Origin: Candidatus Eremiobacteraceae bacterium
Lineage (GTDB): Bacteria > Vulcanimicrobiota > Vulcanimicrobiia > Eremiobacterales > Eremiobacteraceae
DNA: 44,067 bases
Direction: 5' to 3'
Assembly: GCA_035295225.1 (NCBI GenBank)
Contig: DATGJI010000026.1
Location: 1 to 44,067, forward strand
Under the pieces are notes generated by a model that worked only from the letters and a program-made list of their open reading frames with translations, searched no databases and was not told the origin of the DNA. The position numbers and the translations under genes are program-made. Positions 8,396-16,374 of the stretch are shown here, in pieces (position 1 is the stretch's first letter; every line of letters starts with the position of its first letter).

Positions 8396-9001
8396 ATGTT
8401 CACCGGCTTAGTCAGAGCACGCGGCGAAGTGCTGAAAAATGCACCGAACCCGATCGGCGGCACTCGCTTGACGATCGGTGCTGCCGAGATCGGCCGCGGA
8501 GCCGAATCGGGCGCAAGCGTCTCGGTCAACGGCGTCTGCCTGACGGTCGCCCTCATCGAAGCGTCGGCCGGTGAGCTGACCTTTGACGTCGTGCCGGAAA
8601 CGCTCGCGCGGACCAATCTCGGTTCGCTGGTCGCCGGCGACGAAGTCAATCTCGAACCGAGCCTTCGCGTCGGGGATGCGCTCGACGGCCATGTCGTGTA
8701 CGGTCACGTGGACGGCACGGCCACGATCTTGCGCATCGACCCCGAGGGCCAAGGCCTGCGCCTGTGGTGCGCGACGCCGCCCGCACTCGATCCGCTCATC
8801 TGCGAGAAAGGATACGTCGCGCTCGACGGGATCAGCCTTACCGTCGCCGCAGTCGACGACGGCAGGTTCGCCGTCGCGTTGATCCCCGAGACGTTGGCGC
8901 GAACGACGATGCGGTTGAAAGCACCGGGCGACGCATTGAATGTCGAAGCCGATCCATTCGCGCGCTATGTCGCGAACATCGTCCGAAAAGGTGCGCCGTG
9001 A
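8396..9001 (+). CDS. ribE: Riboflavin synthase, alpha subunit
   Basis: Riboflavin synthase dismutates two 6,7-dimethyl-8-ribityllumazine molecules into riboflavin. The 201-residue protein begins with the invariant MFTG and has two lumazine-binding repeats: SVNGVCLTV in the first half and ALDGISLTV in the second. Each repeat ends with an IPETLART- or VPETLART-like segment followed by LG or MR. GHVVYGHVDG lies between them. The substrate comes from ribH downstream in the same operon. The stop overlaps the GTG start of the next gene (GTGA). Length and motif spacing are normal. Confidence 0.95.
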   Translation: MFTGLVRARGEVLKNAPNPIGGTRLTIGAAEIGRGAESGASVSVNGVCLTVALIEASAGELTFDVVPETLARTNLGSLVAGDEVNLEPSLRVGDALDGHVVYGHVDGTATILRIDPEGQGLRLWCATPPALDPLICEKGYVALDGISLTVAAVDDGRFAVALIPETLARTTMRLKAPGDALNVEADPFARYVANIVRKGAP

Positions 9002-9564
9002 GTCTTGAAGCGCTCAATACCTTCGCGTCCGTGGGGACGCTCGTCGTCATCGCGGCCACCGCGATCGCCGCGCTCGCGCAACTGCGCCACTCCAGAGGCG
9101 GCAATCAGATCGTCGCGCTCACCGAGTGCCGCGAGGTGCTCGAGTCGGAGGCGTTCGCCGCCGCGCTGGTTTTTGTGCGCCGCGAACTGCCGGAGAAGAT
9201 GAACGATCCAGCGATCCGCGCGAAGATCCTGAGCCCGCCGCTTTCGGGCGACCTCCGCGCGATAAACATCGTCGGCAACTTTTTCGAGTCCATGGGGAGT
9301 TTCGTCAAACACGACATCATCGACGCGGATATCGCGTGCGATCTCTGGGGTGGAATCGTGGAGACCAGCTGGAAATCGCTGACGCCGGTCCTTGCGATCA
9401 TGCGGCGATCTGCCGGCCCGGCGCTGTGGGAGAACTTCGAATATTTGGCTGCGGTCGCGTCAGCCTATACGGCGAAGTTCCCGGTTGGGACATATCCGAA
9501 GACGACCAAACGGATGGCGGTCGACGACGTCTGGCTCGATGCCGACAAAGCCGCCGGCATGTAG
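8998..9564 (+). CDS. DUF4760-like small membrane protein
   Basis: The 188-residue protein has one N-terminal transmembrane helix (about residues 8-28, FASVGTLVVIAATAIAALA) followed by a soluble helical domain with conserved-looking acidic and aromatic positions. This layout matches the DUF4760 family, whose function is unknown. GTG 8998 overlaps the ribE stop (GTGA). The frame continues upstream, but only over ribE. The gene is translationally coupled to ribE and sits 61 bp before ribBA, so it is cotranscribed with riboflavin genes. No motif links it to flavin chemistry. The family name is given from overall resemblance only. Confidence 0.65.
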   Translation: MSLEALNTFASVGTLVVIAATAIAALAQLRHSRGGNQIVALTECREVLESEAFAAALVFVRRELPEKMNDPAIRAKILSPPLSGDLRAINIVGNFFESMGSFVKHDIIDADIACDLWGGIVETSWKSLTPVLAIMRRSAGPALWENFEYLAAVASAYTAKFPVGTYPKTTKRMAVDDVWLDADKAAGM

Positions 9565-9625
9565 CCGCGACAATAGGCACAGCCGCCCAGCGGTAACCCG
9601 GCGGCCGCCCGTAGAACCTACCAAT

Positions 9626-10840
9626 ATGCCACTCAGCCCGGTAGAAGACGCCATCGCCGACATCCGCGCCGGCAAGATGGTCATCGTCATGGACGACGAG
9701 GATCGCGAGAACGAAGGCGATCTGACCATGGCCGCCGAGCTGGTCACACCCGACGCCGTGAATTTCATGACCAAGCACGGACGCGGCTTGATCTGCGTCT
9801 CCATGACCGGCACGCGGCTTGACGAACTGCACATCCCGATGATGGTGAGCGAGAACACGTCGCGCTTTGAGACCGCGTTCACCGTTTCGGTCGAAGCGCG
9901 CGTCCGCACCACGACCGGCATCTCAGCGTTCGATCGCGCCGCCACGATTCAAGCACTCGTCGAGCCGAATTCGACCGCTGCGGATTTCGTCAGCCCGGGC
10001 CACACCTTTCCGCTCCGCGCTCGAGAGGGCGGCGTGCTCGTTCGCGCGGGGCAGACGGAAGCGGCCGCCGATCTTGCCCGCCTCGCCGGATTCACAGCTG
10101 CGGGCGTGATCTGCGAGATCCTTGATGAGGACGGCACGATGATGCGCCGGCCGGGGCTGGAAGAGTTCGCCGCGCGCCACGATATCAAATTGATGACCGT
10201 CAAAGACCTCATCGCATATCGCATGCGCCACGAACTGCTCGTCAAGCGGATCGCGGAGTTCAGCATGCCGACGCGCCACGGCGCGTTCCGCGGCTTCGGC
10301 TACGAATCGCTGCTCGACGGAGCCTGCCACGTCGCGCTCGTGATGGGCGAACTCGGCGAAGGCAAGGATGTCTTGGTCCGCGTCCATTCCGAGTGTCTGA
10401 CGGGCGACGCGCTCGGCAGCAAGCGCTGCGACTGCGCGGCACAACGCGACGCGGCCCTCGCGATCATCGCGCACGAAGGGCGCGGCGTGTTTCTCTACCT
10501 GCACCAAGAAGGCCGCGGGATCGGCCTTGCCAACAAACTGCGGGCCTACGAACTCCAGGACCGCGGCGCGGATACCGTCGAGGCAAACGTGAAACTTGGT
10601 CTGCCGGTCGACAAGCGCGAGTACGGCATCGGATCGCAGATCCTCTACGATCTCGGCGTGCGAGAGATGAAGATCATCACGAACAATCCCCGCAAGATCG
10701 TCGGCCTTGAAGGCTACGGTCTCAAGATGACCGGACGCGTTCCGCTCATCATGGATCGCGACGAGTTCAATACCGGATACCTCAAGACCAAAGAAGAGAA
10801 GCTCGGGCACCTGCTCGCCAACGCCGACGGCTCGCCGTGA
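9626..10840 (+). CDS. ribBA: Bifunctional DHBP synthase/GTP cyclohydrolase II RibBA
   Basis: RibBA supplies both riboflavin precursors: the RibB half makes 3,4-dihydroxy-2-butanone 4-phosphate from ribulose 5-phosphate, and the RibA half opens GTP. The 404-residue protein has DDEDRENEGDL near residue 23 and AGHTFPL-type SPGHTFPLRAR near residue 130. In the C-terminal half HSECLTGDALGSKRCDC carries the zinc-binding cysteines, and LHQEGRGIGL is the GTP cyclohydrolase signature. ATG 9626 is chosen because the frame upstream overlaps the preceding gene and the family normally starts here. The stop overlaps the ribH GTG (GTGA). Confidence 0.95.
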   Translation: MPLSPVEDAIADIRAGKMVIVMDDEDRENEGDLTMAAELVTPDAVNFMTKHGRGLICVSMTGTRLDELHIPMMVSENTSRFETAFTVSVEARVRTTTGISAFDRAATIQALVEPNSTAADFVSPGHTFPLRAREGGVLVRAGQTEAAADLARLAGFTAAGVICEILDEDGTMMRRPGLEEFAARHDIKLMTVKDLIAYRMRHELLVKRIAEFSMPTRHGAFRGFGYESLLDGACHVALVMGELGEGKDVLVRVHSECLTGDALGSKRCDCAAQRDAALAIIAHEGRGVFLYLHQEGRGIGLANKLRAYELQDRGADTVEANVKLGLPVDKREYGIGSQILYDLGVREMKIITNNPRKIVGLEGYGLKMTGRVPLIMDRDEFNTGYLKTKEEKLGHLLANADGSP

Positions 10841-11325
10841 CGAAGGCCTCGGCGTTTGCGATCGTCCGAGCGCGATTCAACCACGAGATAACCGATGCGC
10901 TGCATGCCGGCGCGTTGCGCGCTTTTGCCGATCGCGCGGGCCGGGCAAGAGTGGAAACTTTTGAAGTGCCGGGCGCATTCGAGCTGCCCCTAGCGGCGTT
11001 ATGGCTTGCCCGCAGCGGCGCATACGCCGCGGTGGTCTGCCTCGGCTGCGTGATCCGCGGCGAGACGCCGCACTTCGAGTACGTGGCCGGCGAATCGGCT
11101 CGTGGGATCGCTTACGTCGCGCTAGCCACGGGCGTGCCCGTGATTTTTGGTGTGCTCACCACGGAGAACGCCGGTCAGGCATGGGCCCGAGCCGGCAAGA
11201 AGCGGCGAGGCACCGCCTCGCATACAGCCGCCGATCCGGCCGGCGGCAACAAGGGCTACGAAGCAGCCGTCGCTGCCATCGAGATGGCGGCCCTCAGGAA
11301 GAAGCTGCGAGTTCCCCGGATGTAG
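10837..11325 (+). CDS. ribH: 6,7-dimethyl-8-ribityllumazine synthase with internal insertion
   Basis: RibH condenses the two precursors made through RibBA and RibD into lumazine, the substrate of RibE. The 162-residue protein shows FEVPGAFELPL, LGCVIRGETPHFEYV and VIFGVLTTENAGQA. Where most homologues read roughly AGTKAGNKG after this point, this protein has about 13 extra residues between AGK and GGNKG. That stretch carries a perfect 7-bp hairpin at 11205-11221. The frame is intact and the conserved C-terminal helix follows, so the enzyme is probably functional. The TAG stop lies inside the TGTAGGG start of a family A repeat. GTG 10837 overlaps the ribBA stop. Confidence 0.92.
   Translation: MTKASAFAIVRARFNHEITDALHAGALRAFADRAGRARVETFEVPGAFELPLAALWLARSGAYAAVVCLGCVIRGETPHFEYVAGESARGIAYVALATGVPVIFGVLTTENAGQAWARAGKKRRGTASHTAADPAGGNKGYEAAVAAIEMAALRKKLRVPRM
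11205..11221. repeat. Palindrome GCGAGGC-ACC-GCCTCGC inside ribH
   Basis: A perfect 7-bp inverted repeat with a 3-base loop falls in the segment of ribH that has extra residues compared with the usual lumazine synthase pattern. It resembles the other short GC-rich palindromes of the window in size and loop length but has its own arm sequence. It adds no stop and keeps the frame. Confidence 0.7.
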
Positions 11326-11396
11326 GGCGCGCCTTTATGGCGCGCCGCCCCACATTCGCGCGCCGGCGGACCATAAAGGTCCGCCCTACATTCGCG
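11321..11396. repeat. Two opposed family A palindromes after ribH
   Basis: The first unit starts TGTAGGG, provides the ribH stop codon, and has arms GGCGCGCC around TTTAT. The second unit (about 11366-11391) has arms GGCGGACC and GGTCCGCC around ATAAA and ends in CCCTACATT, the mirror image of the first. They resemble the units at 5058, 33584 and 42479. As strong hairpins they could also end the riboflavin transcript. Confidence 0.85.
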
Positions 11397-11424
11397 CACC
11401 TAATTGTCCCGCAAAAGTGGGTTA

Positions 11425-11453
11425 TTTACAATTTTGGGTGGGTATATTACAAT
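11425..11453 (+). promoter_or_regulatory. Sigma70-type promoter for the DUF5069 gene
   Basis: TTTACA (11425-11430) and TACAAT (11448-11453) are separated by exactly 17 bases and each differs from consensus at one position (TTGACA, TATAAT). The surrounding 60 bases are AT-rich in a GC-rich genome. Transcription would begin near 11460 and run into the gene at 11526. Confidence 0.7.
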
Positions 11454-11471
11454 ACGTAAGTCACTTTAAAT

Positions 11472-11502
11472 AGCCTACACACGAAAAGTGAGTACGTAGG
11501 CT
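11472..11502 (+). promoter_or_regulatory. Leader hairpin upstream of the DUF5069 gene
   Basis: AGCCTAC (11472-11478) pairs with GTAGGCT (11496-11502) in the untranslated leader, with a possible inner CAC/GTG stem around GAAAA. An AAGGA ribosome-binding site follows at 11511-11515, outside the stem. It could stabilise the mRNA 5' end or bind a regulator. No known riboswitch class is recognised. Confidence 0.4.
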
Positions 11503-11525
11503 GAACCTGAAAGGATCACCCACTC

Positions 11526-11969
11526 ATGGATCTTACCAAAGACGTGCCACGCAGCGTGAAAGACACATCCCTCGACGGCGTCGTCATGCTCGCGCGGACG
11601 ACCGATAAGGCGCGCGCACATGCGGCCGGAACGGTCGGCGAATATCATTACAACTGCGGCATGGATCAGAAAGTGCTCGCGTTCGTCGGCATCGACCACG
11701 AGACTTTCGAGAAACTCGCCTCGGAGAACGACGACAAGAAGCTCGGCGCATTGCTCGACGAGAAATATCTCAGCAAGAAAACGCCTGCTGAAATCGCTGC
11801 GTTCAACGCGGATTATCTCAAGATCTCGCCGGAGCCGAATTCGGACAGCTTCAAGTTCTTCATGGACTTGCGCAACAAAATCGCGCCCGATCGCGGCGAC
11901 GTGACGACGTGGCCCGATCTGCTCGACCTTGACGAACACCGCGACGTGCCGCGCCGGAAGGCCGCGTAG
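11526..11969 (+). CDS. DUF5069 domain-containing protein
   Basis: The 147-residue soluble protein has the pattern of DUF5069: an N-terminal MDLTKDVPRSV segment, LARTTDKARAHAAGTVGEYHYNC near residues 22-45, and an acidic helical C-terminus. The function of the family is not known. It has its own promoter and leader and an AAGGA ribosome-binding site 10 bases upstream, so it is probably well expressed. Two bases separate its stop from the next gene, a small membrane protein, so the two likely form an operon. No catalytic motif is seen. Confidence 0.75.
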   Translation: MDLTKDVPRSVKDTSLDGVVMLARTTDKARAHAAGTVGEYHYNCGMDQKVLAFVGIDHETFEKLASENDDKKLGALLDEKYLSKKTPAEIAAFNADYLKISPEPNSDSFKFFMDLRNKIAPDRGDVTTWPDLLDLDEHRDVPRRKAA

Positions 11970-11971
11970 TC

Positions 11972-12436
11972 ATGCAGCGCGCAGCCGCACGCCACGACGT
12001 CAACATGATCGCGGCCGGGGTCGCCGCCGGTGTCACCGGCGGCGTCCTCATCGACGCGTTCCTCGCGGTCGTCAACCACATGAGCCCGATCGCCATCTGG
12101 CAATTCGTGGCTTCCGGACTCGTCGGCGGGGTCGCGTTCACATCGCCATCGTACGCCGTGCTTGGCTTCATCATGCATTTCGTGATCAGCATCGCCTGGG
12201 CGTTGATCTATGGAGCCGCCGCGCTCCGAGCGCCAGCGCTCGTCCAACGACCCGTGCTGAGCGGGCTGCTCTACGGCGTCGTTGTGATGCTCGGTATGAC
12301 GATGCTGCTCGCGATCAAGCACCTCGGACCGGCCGGGGTGCCCGACGCGCTCACATTGGCGAAGAATCTGATCGGACACACCGTTTTCTTCGGATTACCG
12401 GTCGCGTTGACGATCGCTAAGGGCATGCGCGCCTAG
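11972..12436 (+). CDS. Small four-helix membrane protein, unknown function
   Basis: This 154-residue protein is not recognised. It has about four hydrophobic helices (around residues 12-34, 44-56, 62-84 and 96-115, with a further hydrophobic stretch at 133-150). Gly-rich helix starts (AAGVAAGVTGGVLIDAF) suggest tight packing. No transporter or enzyme signature is visible. It follows the DUF5069 gene by two bases. Its TAG stop shares the palindromic CTAG at 12433-12436 with the stop of the convergent transporter gene. Confidence 0.6.
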   Translation: MQRAAARHDVNMIAAGVAAGVTGGVLIDAFLAVVNHMSPIAIWQFVASGLVGGVAFTSPSYAVLGFIMHFVISIAWALIYGAAALRAPALVQRPVLSGLLYGVVVMLGMTMLLAIKHLGPAGVPDALTLAKNLIGHTVFFGLPVALTIAKGMRA

Positions 12437-13797
12437 GGTGCGAGCGATTCCAGCCGCCGGCCGCGCGAAAGCGGTCCGGCGGCTGCGATCACGCCGGCTG
12501 CGATAGCCATGCCGGCTGCGATGAACGCAAACGCGCCGCCCGGACCATACCGCGCCAAGATGTCGGCGATCCAAAACCCGACGAACACGGCGCTTAAACG
12601 ACTCCAGGAGTAGACGAAACCGACCGCCCGCGCGCGAATGCGCGTCGGATAGAGCTCGGCTTGATAAGCGTGAAACGCGCTTGAGAACCAGTTGTTGGCG
12701 AGCGTCACGCCGATACCGGCGCAGATGATTCCGGCCGGCGCGCGTGTCACGGCCAGCGCCAACCCGAGAAACGCGCTCGCTGCGGCAAGCCCGACGATTT
12801 GCCATTTTCGCTCCCAGCGCTCTCCGACGAAAGCCGCAAGGGCGGGCCCGAGGGGCGCTGCCAAAGCGATGAGCGCCGTGTACAAAAGCGAGTGCACGAA
12901 ACTCACGCCCTCTGCGAAGACCAGGATCGGCACCCACGAGGCGAAGCCGTAAAATCCGATCGTCTGGAAAAAATTGAAAATCACGAGCATCGCGCTGCGC
13001 GCGCGATACCTTTCATCCCACATCTCCGTCCATGAGGCGCGCGCGATGGGCGAACTTTCCGCCAACTCGATCGAAGCAGCGTCGGAACCGGCGCCGACGA
13101 TGGTCTCGATGCGCAGAAGCGCGCCGACGGCTTGAACGTGCCGTCCGCGGGCCGCGAGCCAACGCGGCGATTCGGGCAGCGACCGGAACCACGGCGCTAC
13201 AAAGACGGCGCCCAGACCGCCGGCGAGCGCGACGAGACGCCAGCCGTCGAAGCCGAAATACGCGTGGGGCACGAGCGCCTGCGCGATGAACGCGGCGGCC
13301 GGGACCGCGGTGAACGTGATCGTCTGACTGAGCGCGATCGCGCGTCCGCGCACGGACGGGGGCACGATCTCGCTGATGTACGCATCCACCGTCACGAGCT
13401 GGACGCCGATCCCGAGGCCCGCGAGAAACCGAAAACCGTCGATCGCGAATGGGCCGCCCGCGATCGACATCGTGACCGTCGCAACGGAATACCACACGAG
13501 CGACCACAGGAATGCCGAGCGCCGGCCGAATCGGTCCGAGATCGACCCGAACAGCAACGCGCCGGCGAACATTCCCAAGAAACCGGCCGCGGCGAAAGCC
13601 GGAATGCTGCCGAAACCGGATCCAGTGGCGGTATACACGCCTGAGCGGATCATGCCGAGCGAGATGTACGCGAGCATGAACAGATCGTAGCCTTCGAACC
13701 ACGCGCCTGCCGAGATGCGGCCGACGAGCCCATAGAGGGCACGGCTGGACGGAAGCGCGTCAAGCCGCGCAGCGATCATCTCCGTCACCGAGCTCAT
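12433..13797 (-). CDS. Major facilitator superfamily transporter
   Basis: The 454-residue protein has about twelve hydrophobic helices and the MFS loop signatures. SISDRFGRRSAFL after helix 2 matches the GxxxDRxGRR motif, and ESPRWL after helix 6 is typical of the sugar/aromatic-acid porter branches. The cytoplasmic loop between helices 6 and 7 (about residues 215-265) is acidic. ELYPTRIRARAVGF in the second half is another hallmark of this branch. The substrate cannot be read from sequence; sugars, organic acids or aromatic acids are all possible. It is the only complete minus-strand gene in the window, divergent from the M48-like gene with an 86-bp gap. Confidence 0.88.
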   Translation of the reverse strand: MSSVTEMIAARLDALPSSRALYGLVGRISAGAWFEGYDLFMLAYISLGMIRSGVYTATGSGFGSIPAFAAAGFLGMFAGALLFGSISDRFGRRSAFLWSLVWYSVATVTMSIAGGPFAIDGFRFLAGLGIGVQLVTVDAYISEIVPPSVRGRAIALSQTITFTAVPAAAFIAQALVPHAYFGFDGWRLVALAGGLGAVFVAPWFRSLPESPRWLAARGRHVQAVGALLRIETIVGAGSDAASIELAESSPIARASWTEMWDERYRARSAMLVIFNFFQTIGFYGFASWVPILVFAEGVSFVHSLLYTALIALAAPLGPALAAFVGERWERKWQIVGLAAASAFLGLALAVTRAPAGIICAGIGVTLANNWFSSAFHAYQAELYPTRIRARAVGFVYSWSRLSAVFVGFWIADILARYGPGGAFAFIAAGMAIAAGVIAAAGPLSRGRRLESLAP

Positions 13798-13883
13798 CGT
13801 CGAATGCTTTTGGCGCGCAGGCGGCCGGACCTACCGCTGGAGGGGAAGGGGGCAGTCCGCACGGGCGAGAGAATTGCCGCAGC

Positions 13884-15239
13884 ATGGGACCCGCATCGTT
13901 CTTCACGGGACCAGACTCGCTGCGTTGGCGCGGTGAGAATCGCGCGCTCTTCCTGACGCTTCTCTTCGCGCCTACGACCGCCGGACTCGTCGGCTTTGCG
14001 CTGCGCGAACAGATCACGGCGCAGCAGTTCGCGTTTCTGATCGTCGCTGCCATGATCTACGTCTCCATCGCACGCGGCAGGCTCCTTGGCACGAGCGTCC
14101 GCCTGCACGAACGACAGCTCCCTACCCCGTACGCCATCGCCACGCGCTGCGCGCGGACATTGGGAATGGCGGTTCCGCATGTCTTCGTGCGCGAAGATCC
14201 CTATTCGTGCGTCACCTCAGTCGGTCTGGAAGAGCCGTATGCCATCGTCGTTTCGAGCACGTGGCTGCCGCATCTCGACGACGATGAGCTGACCTTCCTC
14301 ATCGGTCGCGAACTCGGGCACATCGCGGCCGGTCACACGCGCATCACGTCGCTTTTCTCGGCTTCGGGCAGGGAGAACCCATTCGTCTCGGCGGTCTTCG
14401 GAGCGTGGATGCGGCGCACGGAGTACACCGCCGACCGCATCGGTCTTTTGTGCTGCGGATCCATCGACGCCGCGGCGCGCGCGATCTTCACCTGCGCCTT
14501 TCGTCAAGTCTCGAAAAACGTCGACTACACGGCGTTCCGAGATCAGCGCCAAGAAGTTCAATCCGATCCCACGTTCAAACTTGGCGAGCTGCTCGGACAG
14601 GAACCCTACGCCACGAATCGTCTGCGCGAGCTCGAAGTCTTCGCGATCTCGCCGCTGTTCGCGACGTGGCGCGCGCGCCTCGACGAGGCAGCGGCCAAAC
14701 CGCAGCCGGCGCTGCCGCAACCCGCTGCAGCGGCGCTGCCCCGCGAAGTGGACAAGAAGGCTTGCGCGAACGTGTGGCTGCGCGCCACCGCCTTCTTGCT
14801 CGACTGGGTCGTCGTCAGCGCTATCGTCAGCTCGGGCAAGGTCGTCCAAACGAGCATCACCACATCCGGCAAACCCGCCGTCGTCCACGCTTCGGACATA
14901 GCGGCGTCGACGCTGCAGCAGTTTGTGGACCAGTGGACCGCCGCGCATCTGCCGCTCATCGAGATGGGTCTGCCCGACGTCGTCGCGCTCCTACTCGTCT
15001 TCGTCTATAGCGCGATTCTCGTGGGGATCGTCGGACGCACATTCGGTATGATGGTGCTCGGGCTGCGCGTCGTGCGGCCGGATTACGGACGCGTCAGCGT
15101 TGGGCGCGCGATCTGGCAGTACTTCGTCGCCTTCTGGTCGCTCGCTCTCGTTCTGCCGCTCGCCGGTTTTTTCTGGCGGCCGTCGGTGCAGGATCGCATA
15201 ACAGGAACGAGGATCGTCCGCGGTGTGATGATCCGCTGA
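13884..15239 (+). CDS. M48-like metallopeptidase domain fused to an RDD membrane domain
   Basis: The 451-residue protein has two N-terminal hydrophobic helices (about 22-38 and 48-62), an M48-like peptidase region (about 75-275), an Ala/Pro-rich linker (about 276-292) and a C-terminal RDD domain with several helices (WLRATAFLLDWVVV to the end). The expected zinc motif HExxH reads R142-E-L-G-H146 (IGRELGHIAAGH), so the first zinc ligand is Arg. The third ligand region RRTEYTADRIGLL is present. Peptidase activity is therefore uncertain, and a substrate-binding or regulatory role is possible. RDD domains are often found in transport or membrane-stress proteins. It stands alone between the transporter and mtnA. 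Confidence 0.8.
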   Translation: MGPASFFTGPDSLRWRGENRALFLTLLFAPTTAGLVGFALREQITAQQFAFLIVAAMIYVSIARGRLLGTSVRLHERQLPTPYAIATRCARTLGMAVPHVFVREDPYSCVTSVGLEEPYAIVVSSTWLPHLDDDELTFLIGRELGHIAAGHTRITSLFSASGRENPFVSAVFGAWMRRTEYTADRIGLLCCGSIDAAARAIFTCAFRQVSKNVDYTAFRDQRQEVQSDPTFKLGELLGQEPYATNRLRELEVFAISPLFATWRARLDEAAAKPQPALPQPAAAALPREVDKKACANVWLRATAFLLDWVVVSAIVSSGKVVQTSITTSGKPAVVHASDIAASTLQQFVDQWTAAHLPLIEMGLPDVVALLLVFVYSAILVGIVGRTFGMMVLGLRVVRPDYGRVSVGRAIWQYFVAFWSLALVLPLAGFFWRPSVQDRITGTRIVRGVMIR

Positions 15240-15291
15240 GTCAACGTCTCGCGCACTAGGTGGCCGTCCTCGCGAAGCGAACGTCCGTTGC

Positions 15292-16374
15292 ATGCGAGCA
15301 GCCCCTCCCCACATCGCGTACACCGACGGCATCGTAGAAATCCTCGATCAGACGCGCCTTCCGGCCGAGATGATCGTCGTCAAGCTGCGCTCCGTGCAGC
15401 GTGTGATCGACGCCATCCGAGGGCTCAAGGTCCGCGGTGCTCCGGCCATAGGCATCGTCGGCGCGTACGGCATGTGCATCGCGGCGCGGGCAGCCGGCGG
15501 CGTCGCGCGCAACGCCGATGATTTCTTCAAAGTTCTCGACGATGCCGGGCGGGCGATCGCGTCCGCGCGTCCGACGGCCGTGAACCTCTCGTGGGCTATC
15601 GAGAAGATGAAACGGCACGGGCGCGAGTTAAGCGCGACCGGACAGGGCGTCATGCAGCTGGTCGCAGCCCTTGAAGATATGGCCCGCTCGATCCACGCAG
15701 ACGACGTCGCGACCTGCCGCGCGATCGGCGACGCGGGAGCGTCGCTGCTGCCGTCCGGCGCGGTCGTCTACACGCACTGCAACACCGGCACGCTTGCGAC
15801 CGGCGGGTACGGCACGGCGCTCGGCGTCGTGCGTTCGGCATGGCAAGCAGGTTTTCTCAAGCACGTCTTCGTCGGAGAAACGAGACCGATGCTCCAGGGT
15901 GCGCGGTTGACTGCTTGGGAGCTCGCGCGCGACGGCATCCCGTTCACGCTCGTCACGGATTCGATGGCGGCATCGCTCATGCGTCGTGGCGAGATCAGCG
16001 CGGTGGTCGTCGGCGCCGATCGCATCGCGCGCAATGGCGACGTCGCGAACAAGATAGGCACCTACGGCCTTGCGCTCAGCGCGAGCGCACACGAGCTGCC
16101 CTTCTATGTCGCGGCGCCGAATTCAAGCATCGACGCGGCGATCGCGAGCGGCAGCGAGATAATCATAGAAGAGCGCGACGGTCTCGAAGTCCTTGAATGT
16201 GCCGGCGTGCGGATCGCGCCGGCGGAGGCGCAAGCTGCAAATCCTGCGTTCGACGTGACGCCGGCCGCGCTCATCTCCGCTATCATCACGGAGACCGGCG
16301 TCTTGCGGCCGCCATTCGAGGCGGCGATCGTCGCTGCAGTTGCCGGCGGCGGCGCGGCGAACGCAATCGCGTGA
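15292..16374 (+). CDS. mtnA: Methylthioribose-1-phosphate isomerase
   Basis: MtnA isomerises 5-methylthioribose 1-phosphate to the ribulose form in methionine salvage. The 360-residue protein has KVRGAPAIGIVGAYG, VYTHCNTGTLATGGYGTALG with catalytic Cys163, and VVGADRIARNGDVANKIGTY with catalytic Asp243. These distinguish it from the related eIF2B subunits. It begins a long run of coupled + strand genes; its stop overlaps the GTG of holA. Methionine salvage handles a by-product of S-adenosylmethionine use, so the neighbouring purine genes share adenine metabolism only loosely. The 52 bp upstream show no clear promoter. Confidence 0.93.
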   Translation: MRAAPPHIAYTDGIVEILDQTRLPAEMIVVKLRSVQRVIDAIRGLKVRGAPAIGIVGAYGMCIAARAAGGVARNADDFFKVLDDAGRAIASARPTAVNLSWAIEKMKRHGRELSATGQGVMQLVAALEDMARSIHADDVATCRAIGDAGASLLPSGAVVYTHCNTGTLATGGYGTALGVVRSAWQAGFLKHVFVGETRPMLQGARLTAWELARDGIPFTLVTDSMAASLMRRGEISAVVVGADRIARNGDVANKIGTYGLALSASAHELPFYVAAPNSSIDAAIASGSEIIIEERDGLEVLECAGVRIAPAEAQAANPAFDVTPAALISAIITETGVLRPPFEAAIVAAVAGGGAANAIA

